A stretch of DNA of 64,000 bases from Epiperipatus broadwayi (Eukaryota > Onychophora > Udeonychophora > Euonychophora > Peripatidae), in the NCBI GenBank assembly GCA_028023455.1, contig JAQFVV010013338.1, positions 88,573-152,572 of the forward strand. The letters are read 5' to 3'. Positions 1 to 18,536 of this stretch are shown here, piece after piece. Each line of letters begins with the position of its first letter. Within the stretch, counting starts at the first letter, position 1. The position numbers were made by a program, and so were the translations under genes. Under the pieces are notes generated by a model that worked only from the letters and a program-made list of their open reading frames with translations, made no database searches and was not told the DNA's origin.

Positions 1-2981
<2,981 letters not shown>

Positions 2982-3062
<81 letters not shown>
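2982..3062. repeat. (TA)n microsatellite
   Basis: About 40 TA units with one interruption (TATCTATA) near 3019. Confidence 0.95.
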
Positions 3063-3065
<3 letters not shown>

Positions 3066-5798
3066 AACCTAGTGTATTGACACTTGGTTTATTTGGCATT
3101 GTTTCCACAGGAAAACAATGCTATCCTTTTTTAGAAAATAAAAAGATAAAATAATAATAATATTAAGTGATTAATAAAGTATACTATTTACTCACTTTAA
3201 CGTGTTTTAAGCAAATAACTAATAAATTTAGTAATGTGATGTCATTTTGAAGAAGAGCATGAATAATTTAATTAAAGTATTAACAATAAGAGCAATTTAA
3301 TATAGTATAAAAGCACATATCATAAACAGTAATTGATTTGGATGGGTAGAGGGAGAGTAGATAAATGTCTTATCATAAAGCACAATAACTTCTGATAATT
3401 TATTTTTGTAGAAAATCATATTTAAAAGAAATATACATCACTAATTATTAATTAAGTATATTTATTATTTTTCATTATTTGTCAAATTACTTTGTAATTC
3501 ATTTAAATCATACGGAAAAATATATGACTGTAATAAGTCTTTTTTTCCTTTCCTTTGTTTATGTATAATTAAATGATTATTTTTCTGTAAGAGGTTGCTA
3601 AAAGAAGACCGCCAAATTTTGAAGAAAGTTTAGTCTGACTTTAGTTTTACAAGGAGGAAGCAGTACTGAAATTCGGTAACAAATTTTTTATTATTTTTTA
3701 ATTGCAGAAATAAATATAAGTCCAGTAAATTTTTAATAATATCATGCGTTGCTAATCCTATTTGATAAGATATTCTGTTTTCTGTTGCCATCTACCTATT
3801 GAAGGCTTTTTATACGCAAAAATATACTATCTTATGCTAAAGTTCAAAATGACCGTATTAACTACAGCAATCACTGAAAATGTCATTATATTTAAAGTAA
3901 GTAGTATAAATAATTTCCAGGAAATAATCAATGATTTGTTAACTTTACCTTATTTAATTATCTTTTCGTGGTATAAAAGAAAATTTATAATTAAAAGAAA
4001 TATTATAAAAGCCAAAGAAAGTTGATGAGAAACATTTCGCGCTCTTTCTAAAAGAAATTGTCTGCGTTTGAAAATAATGTAAGTTCCCCACGTTAAAATA
4101 TGTTTTATTCACTGAAAATTATCTAAAAATAATATTAATGATCAAGGATATTTACTTATGCACCGGTATATTTTTTAAAACGAAAATATAAATTTTCTCA
4201 AGGCAAATATCAGAAAATTTGTATGTGTGCATTTTACGGAGAATTCCTTATTAAAGACAAATTACAATTCCTAGAGTAGGAATAAAAACTACAAACATTA
4301 CTGACTTAATTATAACCATAATATAATATGTTATATTATACATCAATTTGAGTCGTTAAAACTTCTTATCCACGTAAGTCAGCTGCAGTCCTTATAATAA
4401 TAGTATTTTCGAAAATTCGCGCATTATTTTATTCATAAGCCAGCTAGCTAAAAATGATACGTATCACCAATAGTAAAAAGAAAAGAATTGTATATGTGAT
4501 CATCAATCGTCAAATATTCGTCATGTTAAAATATGTATTGTTTTCTTGGATCCCAAAAATTATATCAGTTAATTCAAGGAAGAGTTAACATCCAATGCTG
4601 CTATGTTTTCTTTGCCTAATTTATTAATTGCACCAAAATGGAGGCAATTTTTATATAAATGAAATAATAAAATGTGTTTCTTATTTTAAATTTGCTTCGT
4701 GAACTACGAATGGATCAAGTTCTTCATCTAGATAAATTGCCCAACGGAAAAACAGTTTTCTATTGAGATAATAAGCACTTGTTAAGTAATGATTTTTTTT
4801 ACTAATTTGTAAAATTATGTGTATTTTTTTTTATATCTACAGGTTAAAGACTGTATAGTCAAGTAATATTTAAATGACCTTGTAATCATAAAGGTATGTT
4901 TTCCTGTAATTATTCTAGGTTAAATTTATATTTGACATGGAAATTTTTTTTTTATAAAATGTGTTTACTTATGATATGCAATTATGGGTATAAATTTATA
5001 TGTTAGATGCGTAAAAGAAGAAAAATTTAGATACTTAATAGGTAAAATAACTAGTTAAAATTATCAGAAGTAATTAAAGAGAAGTGCTATACAGGGTATT
5101 ACTTATTTAAAGTTTGAAACAAATTTATACTATGTTAATTGCGGAACTTATTCCCAATTATTCTTTATTAACGCAATCACTTAATTAAGTTCAAGATACT
5201 AGACTACCAATTACTTGTTGAATGTTTCTTTGGCAAATGTGAAAATTATTATGGTTTATTCTGTGTTATCCATTGATTTCAGACGTTGATCTAAGTATAC
5301 CCCGGAACATAAATTTAGTGTAATTAGTGTATTTGCTTGTCTTGCCCCGGTATAGCATTAGTATATGCTTAATATTTGCATAAGTAATAATTGTGATGTC
5401 TTTATTTTGTGGGATGGAAAATGATCTCCCCAAAAGCTTTATTTTCCATGAGGGGAATAGATAAATCTAGTATTCAGGTATGTTTATAACCCAAGTGATC
5501 GCTTCTCAGAGTTAGGACGATCAGTAATTTATATCGTATTTAGTGTATTTCATTAGTTAAAATCCCAGGAGAGGATTATATTTGGTGTGCGTTCCTATTA
5601 TGCCGAAGTAAGAGGCAAGGACCCACCAAACTATTTTAATGTAGTAGTTAACTCTACAGACCTTCGGTGTTATTCCATATTCCTCATGAGAAAATAGAGA
5701 TAATTCCACCACTGAAGGTGTTGAATATTGTGTTTTGTTTAGAAAGTTATGGCAAGATAACGGGTATATTGAAGGTTAATTCCTTACGATCCATTTAG
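3063..5798. other. Intergenic or intronic sequence with scattered CG-containing islands
   Basis: No gene recognised. From about 3590 onward the sequence becomes less simple and holds CG dinucleotides (for example around 4037, 4415 and 5270-5700) that are scarce elsewhere in the window. The 88-codon-scale open frame at 3762-4025 has no recognisable motif. The compositional change could mark a unique, less decayed or functional segment, but I cannot name one. Confidence 0.4.
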
Positions 5799-5891
5799 TA
5801 TAAATAGCGTGCTAGTATATATGATCACTGTCTGGATTGTGCGGCGGAATAGTGCTGGTAATCCACACATAAGTCAATGGAGACAGTAAGT
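5799..5891 (+). promoter_or_regulatory. Candidate TATA box followed by splice-donor consensus
   Basis: TATAAATA lies at 5799-5806. About 80 bases downstream is ACA|GTAAGT with the intron GT at 5886-5887, a near-perfect donor on the intron side. The intervening stretch (about 5830-5885) has more G and C than its surroundings. Together they resemble a TATA promoter with a short non-coding first exon. No downstream coding exon was recognised, so this rests only on two short motifs. Confidence 0.2.
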
Positions 5892-7473
5892 TTAAAATTG
5901 CGTGATTTAGAAATTTTTATTTGCCAATGGAGGATTCAAATACTAGGTTTAATTCGGGTTAATGATTAAGTAGCACTCACAATATAACTTATACTGAGGA
6001 GTACAATGTATATAACAACTTCAGTTGTTATTAAGGTAAATATTAAAATAATAAGTGTAACTTCTGATAAATAACCCATAAATTATAATAAGTTATCTAA
6101 ATAAAAACTATCATTTAATTAAAGACGATAATAAAAATCGTTTGTACGCATTGCCTAGAATCAGATTATTTTTATTTTAAAACAAATAGTTAGTTTATAA
6201 AGTTAAGCAGCCGTTCATATAAGATACACTAAATGGATGAGTTGATGTATCGATAATAATATTTATTTTGTTATATTCAATTTGCATAAATGTAAAAGAA
6301 GATGAAGAAGTAGTTCGAATCCAAGTCTAAAAGTATAGACGAATTAATGTTAGTTATATTTTGTTTTATCCATATGGGATCTAATAAATTGTATATGTTT
6401 GTTTATTATGTTAATCATAAAGGATAGTTTTGTTAAACTGTAATAATAAATTATAATCTTGTTCAAATTTAATAATAAATTATAGTCTTATTACAAGTTG
6501 TTTTGAGTTATTTTTCTTGTGTGCTAAATAAAAGTGTATTTGCATAATACTTGCAATACTTTTCTTGAGTCCAAAATCATTTATGAAATCTCAAATTCAA
6601 TACACCAGATAGACAATTGTAAGCAGATCAGAATAGTTCATTATATTTTAATTTAATAAGAATTATTTATGGAATTGGAAACTTCAGACCAAGACATTTT
6701 ATTTTATGTGTGTGTAAAATCACTTTATTCCCAAACTAGTAGGTTTTGTTTGCACATTGTTCCATACACATTTCAGTGAAGTGTCTAAGTAATAAATCTT
6801 AGTTAAATTATTGTGTTGTCATGGATGATGGAAGGACACAAAAGCACCCTTGTCTTTTCATCATTCCGACTGAGATTCTGGATAAAATGGCTGTATTATT
6901 CAAAATTATGCGTTGTTATTGAATATGGTTATCATCTCGTGAAATATTATAATAGTTGATATGTGGATGAAGACACCTGGAATTTAAATAAGGTAAATGT
7001 TTCCTATAGCCGACCAGAATGTCAGTCATATGCGACAACACAATACTGCCGAGCATTTTTCTTTAAAAATAACAGAGAACCCTGAGATTGTCATTATTAT
7101 AAGTGCTCTTAAATTAAGAATTGATTCATTATGATCAACATTACAAGCGTGGCATGGCTTAAGAGATTGAAACATCTAATTGTATAATAATAAAATATTG
7201 AGAGTATATTGGCAAATTAATGAATGTTTTATTTAGTCGGTAATATTAACAATGACATGAAATCATTATCATCATTGTCGAACAGTGCAAGTATTTACAG
7301 CTCAGAGAATGTGTTTTGAATAGAGAAAGAATGTTAGTTATTCTAAATTTTCCTTTTAAATTTATTTTATTAATGATAATTTTTTTTTAATTCTATCTCT
7401 GTCTGAACTGCATATAGCTGTAGCTGAATTATTATAACTAACCAAACGTCGAGCTATATTAGATAAAAATATA
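5892..7473. other. A+T-rich sequence, no gene seen
   Basis: A roughly 28-base direct repeat (TAATAATAAATTATA plus variable tail) lies near 6440-6500. Nothing else is supported. Confidence 0.5.
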
Positions 7474-7544
7474 GGGTTTGCTAACCCGTCCTAGACGGAA
7501 GCGTCCGAATTCTATTTAATAGAAGCGATTAGATTTCCGAATCT
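7474..7544. other. Cluster of four adjacent small perfect hairpins
   Basis: Four stem-loops follow one another: GGGTT/AACCC with loop TGCT (7474-7487); CGGA/TCCG with loop AGCG (7496-7507); TTCTAT/ATAGAA with loop TTA (7510-7524); and AGATT/AATCT with loop TCCG (7531-7544), which is a UNCG-type tetraloop if transcribed. The segment has more G and C than its surroundings and ends 40 bases before a TA tract. It could be part of a structured RNA or a decayed tRNA-like repeat. No full cloverleaf could be drawn. Confidence 0.35.
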
Positions 7545-7581
7545 GATTTAATAGTTAAGAAGCCATTCGATTACTAGGTTA

Positions 7582-7583
<2 letters not shown>

Positions 7584-7625
<42 letters not shown>
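7584..7625. repeat. (TA)n microsatellite
   Basis: About 20 TA units. Confidence 0.95.
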
Positions 7626-7631
<6 letters not shown>

Positions 7632-8222
7632 AAATTTGTCATATAAATTTATGAGTAATATAATACAATAATCTTACAATAGTATTGTATAGCCTTATTT
7701 TTTAAATAAATCCAGAGAATTAATAATTCAATATACTGATGGATTACAAGTTTAAATAAGTTTGATAAGATAACCTGAATAATACAATTGTCATAATTAT
7801 TAAAATTATATATAAAAAGAAAACTAATATCCTAAACCTATTATAATAATCTTAATTTAAATAATTGTATGAATATGTATAAAACTTTAATAAGTTTGGT
7901 TAATAATTGGTCAATTAAAAATGAATGGAGAAGTAAGTAAGATAGTATATACACAGTTGTATAGAGTATATTGTATTTATTGTAAATATTATCATGTTAT
8001 ATAAATTCTTGTTTTATTCGTGTTCTATTTTGTTATTGCTGCCATGTTTAAGTGCAAATGTATATTATATATGGATCAGTCCTATTTAGTGATAGAAAGT
8101 AATCTCACTTGGGAATCTATCTAAATAAAGACTGATAGTGGAGATACTCTGTGGATACAACATAACCAAAGCAAATACCAGATACAATGAATCTAATGAT
8201 AATGATATGTAGATTAGGATAA
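7626..8222. other. A+T-rich sequence, no gene seen
   Basis: Nothing recognisable. Confidence 0.6.
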
Positions 8223-8293
<71 letters not shown>

Positions 8294-8364
8294 CAACATC
8301 AACATCATTATTATTATCATCATCATCATCATCATCATCATTATCATCATCATCAGCATCATCA

Positions 8365-8426
<62 letters not shown>

Positions 8427-8433
8427 ATCATCA

Positions 8434-8473
<40 letters not shown>

Positions 8474-8499
8474 CATCATCATTATTATTTTTATTGTTG

Positions 8500-8571
<72 letters not shown>
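8223..8571. repeat. (ATT)n microsatellite with ATC blocks
   Basis: About 116 trinucleotide units of TTA/ATT. Internal blocks of ATC units lie near 8295-8365, 8420-8437 and 8472-8480, plus a short TTG block near 8491-8502. Long open frames through it on the minus strand encode only poly-Asn/Asp or poly-Ile/Met and are artefacts of the repeat. Confidence 0.97.
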
Positions 8572-10883
<2,312 letters not shown>

Positions 10884-10941
10884 ATGTAAAACTGTAAATA
10901 AGCAAATATTTTATGTAAAACTGTAAATAACCAAATATTTT
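10884..10941 (+). repeat. 29-bp tandem duplication
   Basis: Two adjacent copies of a 29-base unit beginning ATGTAAAACTGTAAATAA differ at one base (G or C after AATAA). The first 12 bases recur at 11199-11210, just right of the fold-back repeat, so the neighbouring insertion may have disturbed a longer array. Confidence 0.85.
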
Positions 10942-10965
10942 ATCTAGCTCCATGCTTGCAATTAT

Positions 10966-11199
10966 ATTTCATTCCAATATCAGCCTTTCAAGCTAATTGA
11001 GCACATGCCTTTGAGAGTGTTAAATAAATGAATACTCTCTTCTTCAATCCAAGATATAGTATTTATGCAGGAATAAAAAGAATTCTTTTTATTCCTGCAT
11101 AAATACTATATCTTGGATTGAAGAGGAGAGTATTCATTTATTTAACACTCTCAAAGGTGCATGCTCAATTAGCTTGAAAGGCTGATATTGGAATGAAAT
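10966..11199. repeat. Near-perfect fold-back repeat (117-bp arms, no loop)
   Basis: The two halves are reverse complements about a central GAATTC at 11080-11085. The only differences I see are a single C/T change in the TACTCTCTTCTTC stretch and a small change in the CACATGCC stretch. A single-arm copy of the outer 65 bases (with CGCGCC in place of CATGCC) occurs at 51083-51149. The unit therefore exists both as one arm and as a palindrome. No coding potential; family unnamed. Confidence 0.95.
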
Positions 11200-12964
11200 G
11201 TAAAACTGTAGTAAAAGTTTCAGAGATGTAGAATCACCTGTTATACATTTTTCTCGGAATTAGTTTTCTTTGTCCTGCTACATGATGTAGTTAAATATTC
11301 TTCAGAATATCACAATAATTCTGAATATATATTTTGATAATCTTATGTCATGATCACTATACAAATGCTTATAGAATCAAATGTCTTTATTTAATCTACA
11401 AATCCAAACATAATGTCAATTCATGTTTACTAGACCTTTCTACACCTTCTCTCAATACTTGGTTAAAATTCACTGTATTTAAACCTCTGTTAATTCATGT
11501 TGTTTCTTTTGGCTTGTTACAATTCAAAATTTTGTGCAGATGAATAATAATTACCTGGGTAGAGATTTTTTTTACAGAACTGGTAGTGTATATGACTTCG
11601 AAAATATTAATATTTTGTATTAATCAAACTGCTTATTTGAAATATTTGTTTTAAAAAAAGTTTGTAATATATAATTTTATTTTTCTTTCTACCAATTACA
11701 ATTTTATTTTCTCTCATTGATATCATTACAACTAAGTTTATTCTCAACACATTTATCTTTCAATTATGATCCAAGTCCAGCAATAAGTTAATCTATGTCA
11801 TTTTAAAAATAGTATTGGTCTTATATATTGTGCATTTATATTTGAAATTTCTAATTCTTTAAAACTGAGAATTTTTCATGCATAAACCTCAATTATTTAC
11901 ATTTGATAACTTAAGTGGGATAGTGTGTTTTGACATTTTTGAATAACCATCATTCTTCGCAATCTCCTTTTATTTTTTATTAACATGTAGTTCCAATGTT
12001 TATATATTTATACTAAAATTCATATTCACTCTTTAAATCAATCTTATCTTTTGGTTTTTCCTATAATGTTCTATTTAATATATAAAGTTTTGAAAACATT
12101 TTTCTCATTTGAAAGTGAAGTACTATTGTACATATTATTGAAAAAGAATATTTTCATATAACAATATAGGTTCATAATTTGCTTATTTGAATTACACTTT
12201 TACATTTAATTATTAATTGCTGCTTTGGATAATAACTTTGTTGTATTTAGATACAACATCTATATTTATATCTATCATGATTATAATAAAAATGAAAATG
12301 ATTTGTGATGCAATTATTTTATATTAATTCTTTATTAAAATAAACCCAACACTTATCTCAATTAAAACTGGTATATAAAAAAAAATATTGTGTTAATCTT
12401 GTTTTAACTTAGAATATAATAGCAGCCAATTCATATAAATTTAAAATTTTAATAATTACATGATAGCAATAACAATTGCAAGGATAATAATATATTATGT
12501 AAATTAGTAATTTACCAAGTGCCAGCATGTAAAGGTCTTAAAAAAATTAAAGGTTTTCATTTTACATAAGAATTTAATTCGTTTTTGGAACTCCCTCTCT
12601 TTATGCACTGAGATATGAATAAAATTGAATAAATATACATATATATTAATATTTATAATATTAGCCTTTTTTAGATATCTTTGCTCATATATTTGAGGAA
12701 TATGGGGTATAATAGAAGTTTTAAATGTATTTAAAACAGGTATAAGTAATTAAATTTAAATATATCTAAAATGCATATAAGGAATTATTTTGTTTATATT
12801 TAACTCCAGTAAAACATAAATTTGGTTCAAAATTCATATATTGTAAGAGAGGATTCTATCATTTACTTGTTGATTGATGGTTAAGGTATAATAAAGTTGA
12901 GATGAAGATTTCAAATGAAAAGAATCTTATTATCCACATACCCATGTGGAAATTGCTTATTTTT
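11200..12964. other. A+T-rich sequence, no gene seen
   Basis: Nothing recognisable. The open frame at 11334-11543 has no motif. Confidence 0.55.
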
Positions 12965-13181
12965 TATATATATTTAATGTTTTGATGATAATATGATGTA
13001 AATAATATACTTTTTGGGCTAAACTGTGTATCATTTTTGATTATATCTCAATATTTGGATGAAATATGATCTTCCATTGTCCATTGTCAAGGTTAACTTT
13101 ATACTTGACAATAGTGAAAGCTATTTAATCAAAATGTTAGGTAATAGTCAAAAGTAATGTATGGGTCAACTCAAAACTATG

Positions 13182-13184
<3 letters not shown>
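12965..13184. repeat. Copy of TA-bounded inverted-repeat element (same family as 22045-22300)
   Basis: It aligns by eye with 22045-22300. Shared pieces are a TA start, a TATGATGTA stretch, CAATATTTGGATGAA-like sequence, and TCAAGGTTAACTTT at the centre. The right half is a poor reverse complement of the left. A long TA tract follows immediately. This looks like a diverged non-autonomous element (MITE-like) with no coding potential. Confidence 0.6.

Positions 13185-13261
<77 letters not shown>
13185..13261. repeat. (TA)n microsatellite
   Basis: About 38 TA units lie directly between the inverted-repeat element on the left and the first monomer of the tandem array on the right. Confidence 0.97.
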
Positions 13262-13266
<5 letters not shown>

Positions 13267-14190
13267 ATTCTGACTCTTTTGCCATTTATGTAAACAAATA
13301 TATGCTTGTTTGGATGTTTTGGTAAAGCTCCATATATTGATCATAAATGCAAGCGATAGCAAGTTACGTGATTTATAACTTGTTTTTTGTTTTTCATAAA
13401 TATACCTTTAAAAGTTTTTACAATGATATATATATATATATATTACAGAGGCTTTGACTATGTGGTGAAACTGAAGTGATATCAGACCCATGTAGCTATG
13501 TGGCTTGTTAGGTTGGGTTTGAAGACATAATGTGTCTGATAAAATTCATGCTTGCAAACTGATAGGAATTTGTTGCATAAACGCTTGGAGTCAGTGTTTA
13601 GATCTAGTTTCTAGCCCTATCCTTCACTGATGATAGAAAATTAGCTTGAAATCAGTTGATCTGAAGGTGGAGACAATGAAAGAGATAGTGAATTCTGACT
13701 CTTTTGACGTTTATGTAAACAAATAAACACTTGTTCGGATGTTTTGGTAAAGCTCCATCTATTGATCATAAATGCAAGCAATTAGGTGACTTATAACTTG
13801 CTTTTGTTTTTCATAAATGTACCTTTAAAGGTTTTTGCAATGATATATATTGCAGAGGCTTTGAATATGTGGTAAAACTGACCTGATATCAGACCCATGT
13901 AGCTATCTGACTTGTTAGGCTGGGTTTGAAGACATTATGTGTCTGAACAATTCGTGCTTGCAAAATGATAGGAACTTGTTGCATAAACACTTGGAGTCAG
14001 TGTTTAGATCTAGTTTCTATCAGCTTGAAATCAGCTGATCTGAAGGTGAAGCCAATGAAAGACATAGTGAATTCTGACTCTTTTGACATTTATGTAAACA
14101 AATATACGCTTCTTTGGATGTTTTGGTAAATCTCCATCTATTGATCATAAATGCAAGCGATAGCAAGTTAGGTGACATAACTTGTTTTTC
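13262..14190 (+). repeat. Tandem array of about 380-425-bp monomers (2 full, 1 partial)
   Basis: Monomers start at AGTGAATTCTGACTCTTTTG: 13262, 13687 and 14066. The first two are 425 and 379 bp; the third stops after about 125 bp in a TA-rich stretch. Shared landmarks include GATCATAAATGCAAGC, TATCAGACCCATGTAGCTAT, TTTAGATCTAGTTTCTA and GAAATCAG(C/T)TGATCTGAAGG. Monomer 1 carries an extra TA run and a longer segment before the last landmark. A related array in reverse orientation lies at 59926-61457. Non-coding; a satellite or a tandemly repeated mobile element. Confidence 0.9.
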
Positions 14191-14347
14191 ATATATATAT
14201 AATATTTATATTACAAAGCACAAACGGTGTTTTGAAATTAAACTGAGAGAGTTTAATATATAAATATAATAAAAAATACAACATTACAGGTTTTTTTTTC
14301 CAAAACAAAACCATAATTTAACTAAAACTCTTATACAACCATGATTT

Positions 14348-14634
14348 CATTTGAAATTCAACAAAATAATACAATGTATACATATAAAAGAAAATAGCTT
14401 GTCCATCATTTGCTTCAAAATCAATTTCCTTTAACATCAAAGATTGTCTTCATGAGATTGATAGTCTCTTATTCAAGAAACTTTATTATCATTATCAGAG
14501 TTTCTTTAATCTGAGGCCACCCATCTTATGAAGACAATCTTTGATATGAAAGAAATGGGTTCTTCATGTGAATTATGGATAGGCTGTTTTATTTTGCATA
14601 TATATGTTGTATTATTTTGTTGAAGTTCACTTGA
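14348..14634. repeat. Diverged fold-back repeat (about 120-bp arms, 70-bp loop)
   Basis: The inner arms ATCAAAGATTGTCTTCAT (14436-14453) and their exact reverse complement (14528-14545) are followed outward by weaker matching. TTCAACAAAATAATACAA on the left is mirrored by TTGTATTATTTTGTTGAA on the right. Non-coding and older than the other palindromes, judging by the arm divergence. Confidence 0.8.
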
Positions 14635-17600
14635 AAAGATATATTTATTAATAGTAGTAGAAGAATTTTAATAAAATTATATATGTATATATTTTGACTA
14701 GTATTATAATGATGTCTGATTTTATTGCAGTAGACAGTATTTAATTTTTTATTATATATATATTGTACAGGATAGAAAATCCATCATTAATTTTTCAAGT
14801 TCTAGTATGGTTTTAAAAAAATGTCTTTGATATAATTTTACTTAAGGATTTGTAAATAAGTTGTTAGTGTTATTGTTATTAATTGTTTTATTGTTATGGC
14901 AATATATGTATATAATTATGAGAATGTGTATAAAGAAATAATTGTTAGCAATTGTATTTAAATTGCTAAATATAATTATATTGTACCATTATTTATTTAT
15001 TTATTTATTTATTTTTTTAAATTATAAAAGATATAGTATTATTATTATGGTTGTTTAAATATTCAATTGGTTTGTAGATTGCAACATAATTTTTTCAATA
15101 TAATATATATGTATAGTTATATATTGACACGATTTTTTTTTCTTTTATTTTGTTATTTAAAAAAATATATTTTAAAACTGCTAAACAATGGTGTTGAAGA
15201 TTTTTTTAAAATCAGTACGTGAATATTTACAACAATAGGAGAGAGCTGGCTATGGACCACAGGAAATCATCATCATTCTGGCTGGTTAATAAAAAAAAAA
15301 GAAGACATTACTTTCGTTTGTCATTTTCTCCAAAATTTTCTTATAAATTTCCTTACAAAAAGTTATTAGGTTAAGGATTAATACTAAAGATGATTTGCTA
15401 AGTGCAACTTTATCATTTTGAGGCATTGGCCTCTCTACTTGTCCATCAAACAACATTAGAAACTTCGTGAAACATAAAACCTCAAAAGTAAACCAGCTTT
15501 TTAAATAAGTTTAAAAAAATAGCTATCATAATTGACTGATACATTTTATTATGACTTCCAAATTACTTAGTGATCTAAAAACAATATTCAACTTAACTGC
15601 ATATATAATTGAATATCCAGGAAATGACTGAAATTAATGGTTTTAACAACAAGAAGCAAATCTCTTAAATTTCTTGTAATATATACATATTTTACATCAC
15701 TTCAAGCCATTTTAGGATGAATAAAATAAGGAAAGTTCTGGAAATAACTAGCTGATTTAAAATGACTGGACACTAATGCAGATAGATGGTAGTAAAAAAA
15801 ATATCTTATTTTTTATTGTCTATTTTTTATTTTTTATTTTGATTTTTATGTAACATTTAATATATCTTTATGAAAGAATATACAACTGAAATCTTTAGAA
15901 ACTAACTTACAAATTTCTTTTGATTGTTAAAATTTTAAGAATGATGAAAGGCGATTTTAGTATATATGTTTGTTTATTTACTTTAAAGACATTTTAGAGC
16001 TTATACTACATGAATATGTTGTAATTATAAATATATATAATATTTTTTTTGCTTTTTATCAGATTCACGTTTGCATACAGGTGTACTAAATAATAAAAGT
16101 CATTTGTCAATTTCAATTGGAAAGCAATAAATTATATTTCATCGCATAGGAATTGTATAAATGTACACATTTTTAGAACTGTATTTATAAATAATGTCAT
16201 TGTTTAATAATTATATTAGTTCTTCAATTATTATTTTCACAATTTGGTTGTATTTTATTCATGTCCAATAATTTTCATAGGTTAAAATATTTAATAGTTC
16301 ATACTTGTGTGCATTTTATCTTAGTGCCAATATTTCATATGCCAGTCATTATCTTTATTTATATTTAGGTCAGTTGACTTTCAAATTTCTTTGTTGGTGC
16401 AGACATTACTTATTTTTTATTGAGGTGGAAATTATAGTTAATGCTTTAGTCCACTATTGTGAAGATTTTTTGTCTTGGTATTGTTAATTGTAGAATAGCT
16501 TTAACATGTCAGGCCTTATTTATTACAGTTATTATTATTACTGTATGGAGTGGATAAATTCCCCATCTCTATTGTATTTATCCATGAGTTGATAGTGCTT
16601 ATATTTTCAGTGATTGTAATCACATATTCCTAGGTACCTATTGTTGTTGTTTTCGGTGAGCCTCTTCATATATTTTCCTGATGTGCTGAGACAAAAGGGT
16701 CTAGGCATCCTATTTTGCTTCAAATGTAGGTGTTATTTTGGAAGCCACCATGCTTTTGTTATATTTATACTAGTTGCATTATAGTGTCCTCTTTTGGGGT
16801 TTATCACTCATGAGATTTAATTTAAATTGTCCACCATAGTAGGTGAGGTTGCTTGTATTGTAGTATGTAATGTCAAGATAAGTTTGTTCAAAGGATGTGA
16901 TTCCTTTAGGATGCACTGAGTTATTTTAGTGATTTAAAGTATAGGAATGTCTGCGTTTTGTGCTATAATAATTTGTCATCACTCACAAACCAACCAACAA
17001 TATTTTATAATTGTAAATGTTGAATTTATAAGCATATGGCCAGTTAGTTTAATCCACATTTGTTATGTATATGTTACAATCATCCAGAACTTTTTCAATG
17101 TAGGTGTAAATCACTTAGTTATTTTTAAATGTTTATTTAGTTGATTTACATTATGTGGACAGTGAATTTATAACATATGGTTCATTCATTGAATCCACTT
17201 AATATTTACTTAATTCAACCATTTAGTAATTTTCTACTGTAAAGTAGTATTTAAAAAACATATTAAAGAAATTCATCTATGATCTAAGTTGCTACTTTAA
17301 TGATAACAGTTTATATGGTTCCATGTGAATATAAAATGCAAATTACAAGTGTTACTGTTAAACCTTATACTTAATTTACATATAGAAAAGTTGAGTATTT
17401 GCTAAACAAAACTATTATTATGTTTCCCAAATATATATAATTTGGGTATAGCATATATATATATATATATATATATGCTATTATAAATCTAAAGTCACAA
17501 TGTTGAAATAAAGCTGTATCATTTATTTTATATAACATAATTATTTTGAGTTTTATTTGAGATTTATTTATTTTATTTTTCTCTATTTTTTACTACATCA

Positions 17601-18454
17601 GTTCTACAAGCTAATAGATATGCAAGTATTAAATTATTGGTAATTTCAATTGAATATATATATTTTGGATTCAATAAAATTCCTTTTGTTCCAAATTATA
17701 TTTCGTATATAATTAATTGTAAGTTAAAGTAACCCTGAGAACTAATTAGTAATGTACTCTAATCAATGCTCTATATTTTATGTTTGTCTTATATTGTTAG
17801 CCATGGTAATAGTATATATTAGTATATTCATTTTGAAGCAGTTTATTTTATCTTGATATATGCATAACATGCTGTTAAATAGGTATTACACTTTTTATCT
17901 GTATTATATTTCTATTAACTTGAATAATTGAAGTTATGTTTTTCTTCTTGCATGGCACATGCAATTTATTATAGTTGACAAGTTACTATGAAACCTGATT
18001 AATTTATGGATGCCTCATAGGTATATCTTATCCAAATCTTTTCTTTATTTTTAATTTATTTTATCTATTATAAATGGTGCAATTTATAGATTGAATTTAC
18101 AGATCAAATAATTTAAAAGATAACATATTCCATTATAAATATTGTCTCATCATGAGTCTTAGTCAATTAATGATTGTTGATTACATATAGGGTTTCAAAT
18201 TGTATTTTTCATTATAAATGCTGCTCAATAATTTAGGCCACATCATTTTTTTTTACTTATGGCATATATGACATGCTACATTGATTATCCACTGTTTATT
18301 CATCTTTCTTCATTTATATTGATTTATATATTTACCATTAAAATTGGCCTACCAACATTTAGGGACTTCTTACTTAATACATTTACATTCTATTACAATT
18401 GTCGTCCAACATTTAGAGCATTATTTTCTTCTCATATTATTATGTTCCATTACT
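14635..18454. other. A+T-rich sequence, no gene seen
   Basis: A short TA hairpin lies at about 17449-17483 (ATAGCATATA...TATATGCTAT). The stretch 16550-16920 has more mixed composition (GGTGAGCC, AAAAGGGTCTAGGC), suggesting an unrecognised old repeat, but I find no open frame or terminal repeats there. Confidence 0.5.
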
Positions 18455-18490
18455 ATATATATATATATATATATATATAGTAATACACAC

Positions 18491-18536
<46 letters not shown>

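Noticed and set aside
7440-7575. Insertion of mitochondrial tRNA genes (nuclear mitochondrial DNA)
   Set aside because: The hairpins suggested tRNA arms, but no cloverleaf or neighbouring mitochondrial protein sequence could be found.
13628-13680. CTGATGA in the satellite monomer as a hammerhead core
   Set aside because: The following sequence forms no stem II plus GAAA arrangement, and monomer 2 lacks the motif.
16600-16900. Mixed-composition stretch as a coding exon
   Set aside because: Translations on both strands are interrupted and resemble no family. It is probably an old repeat.
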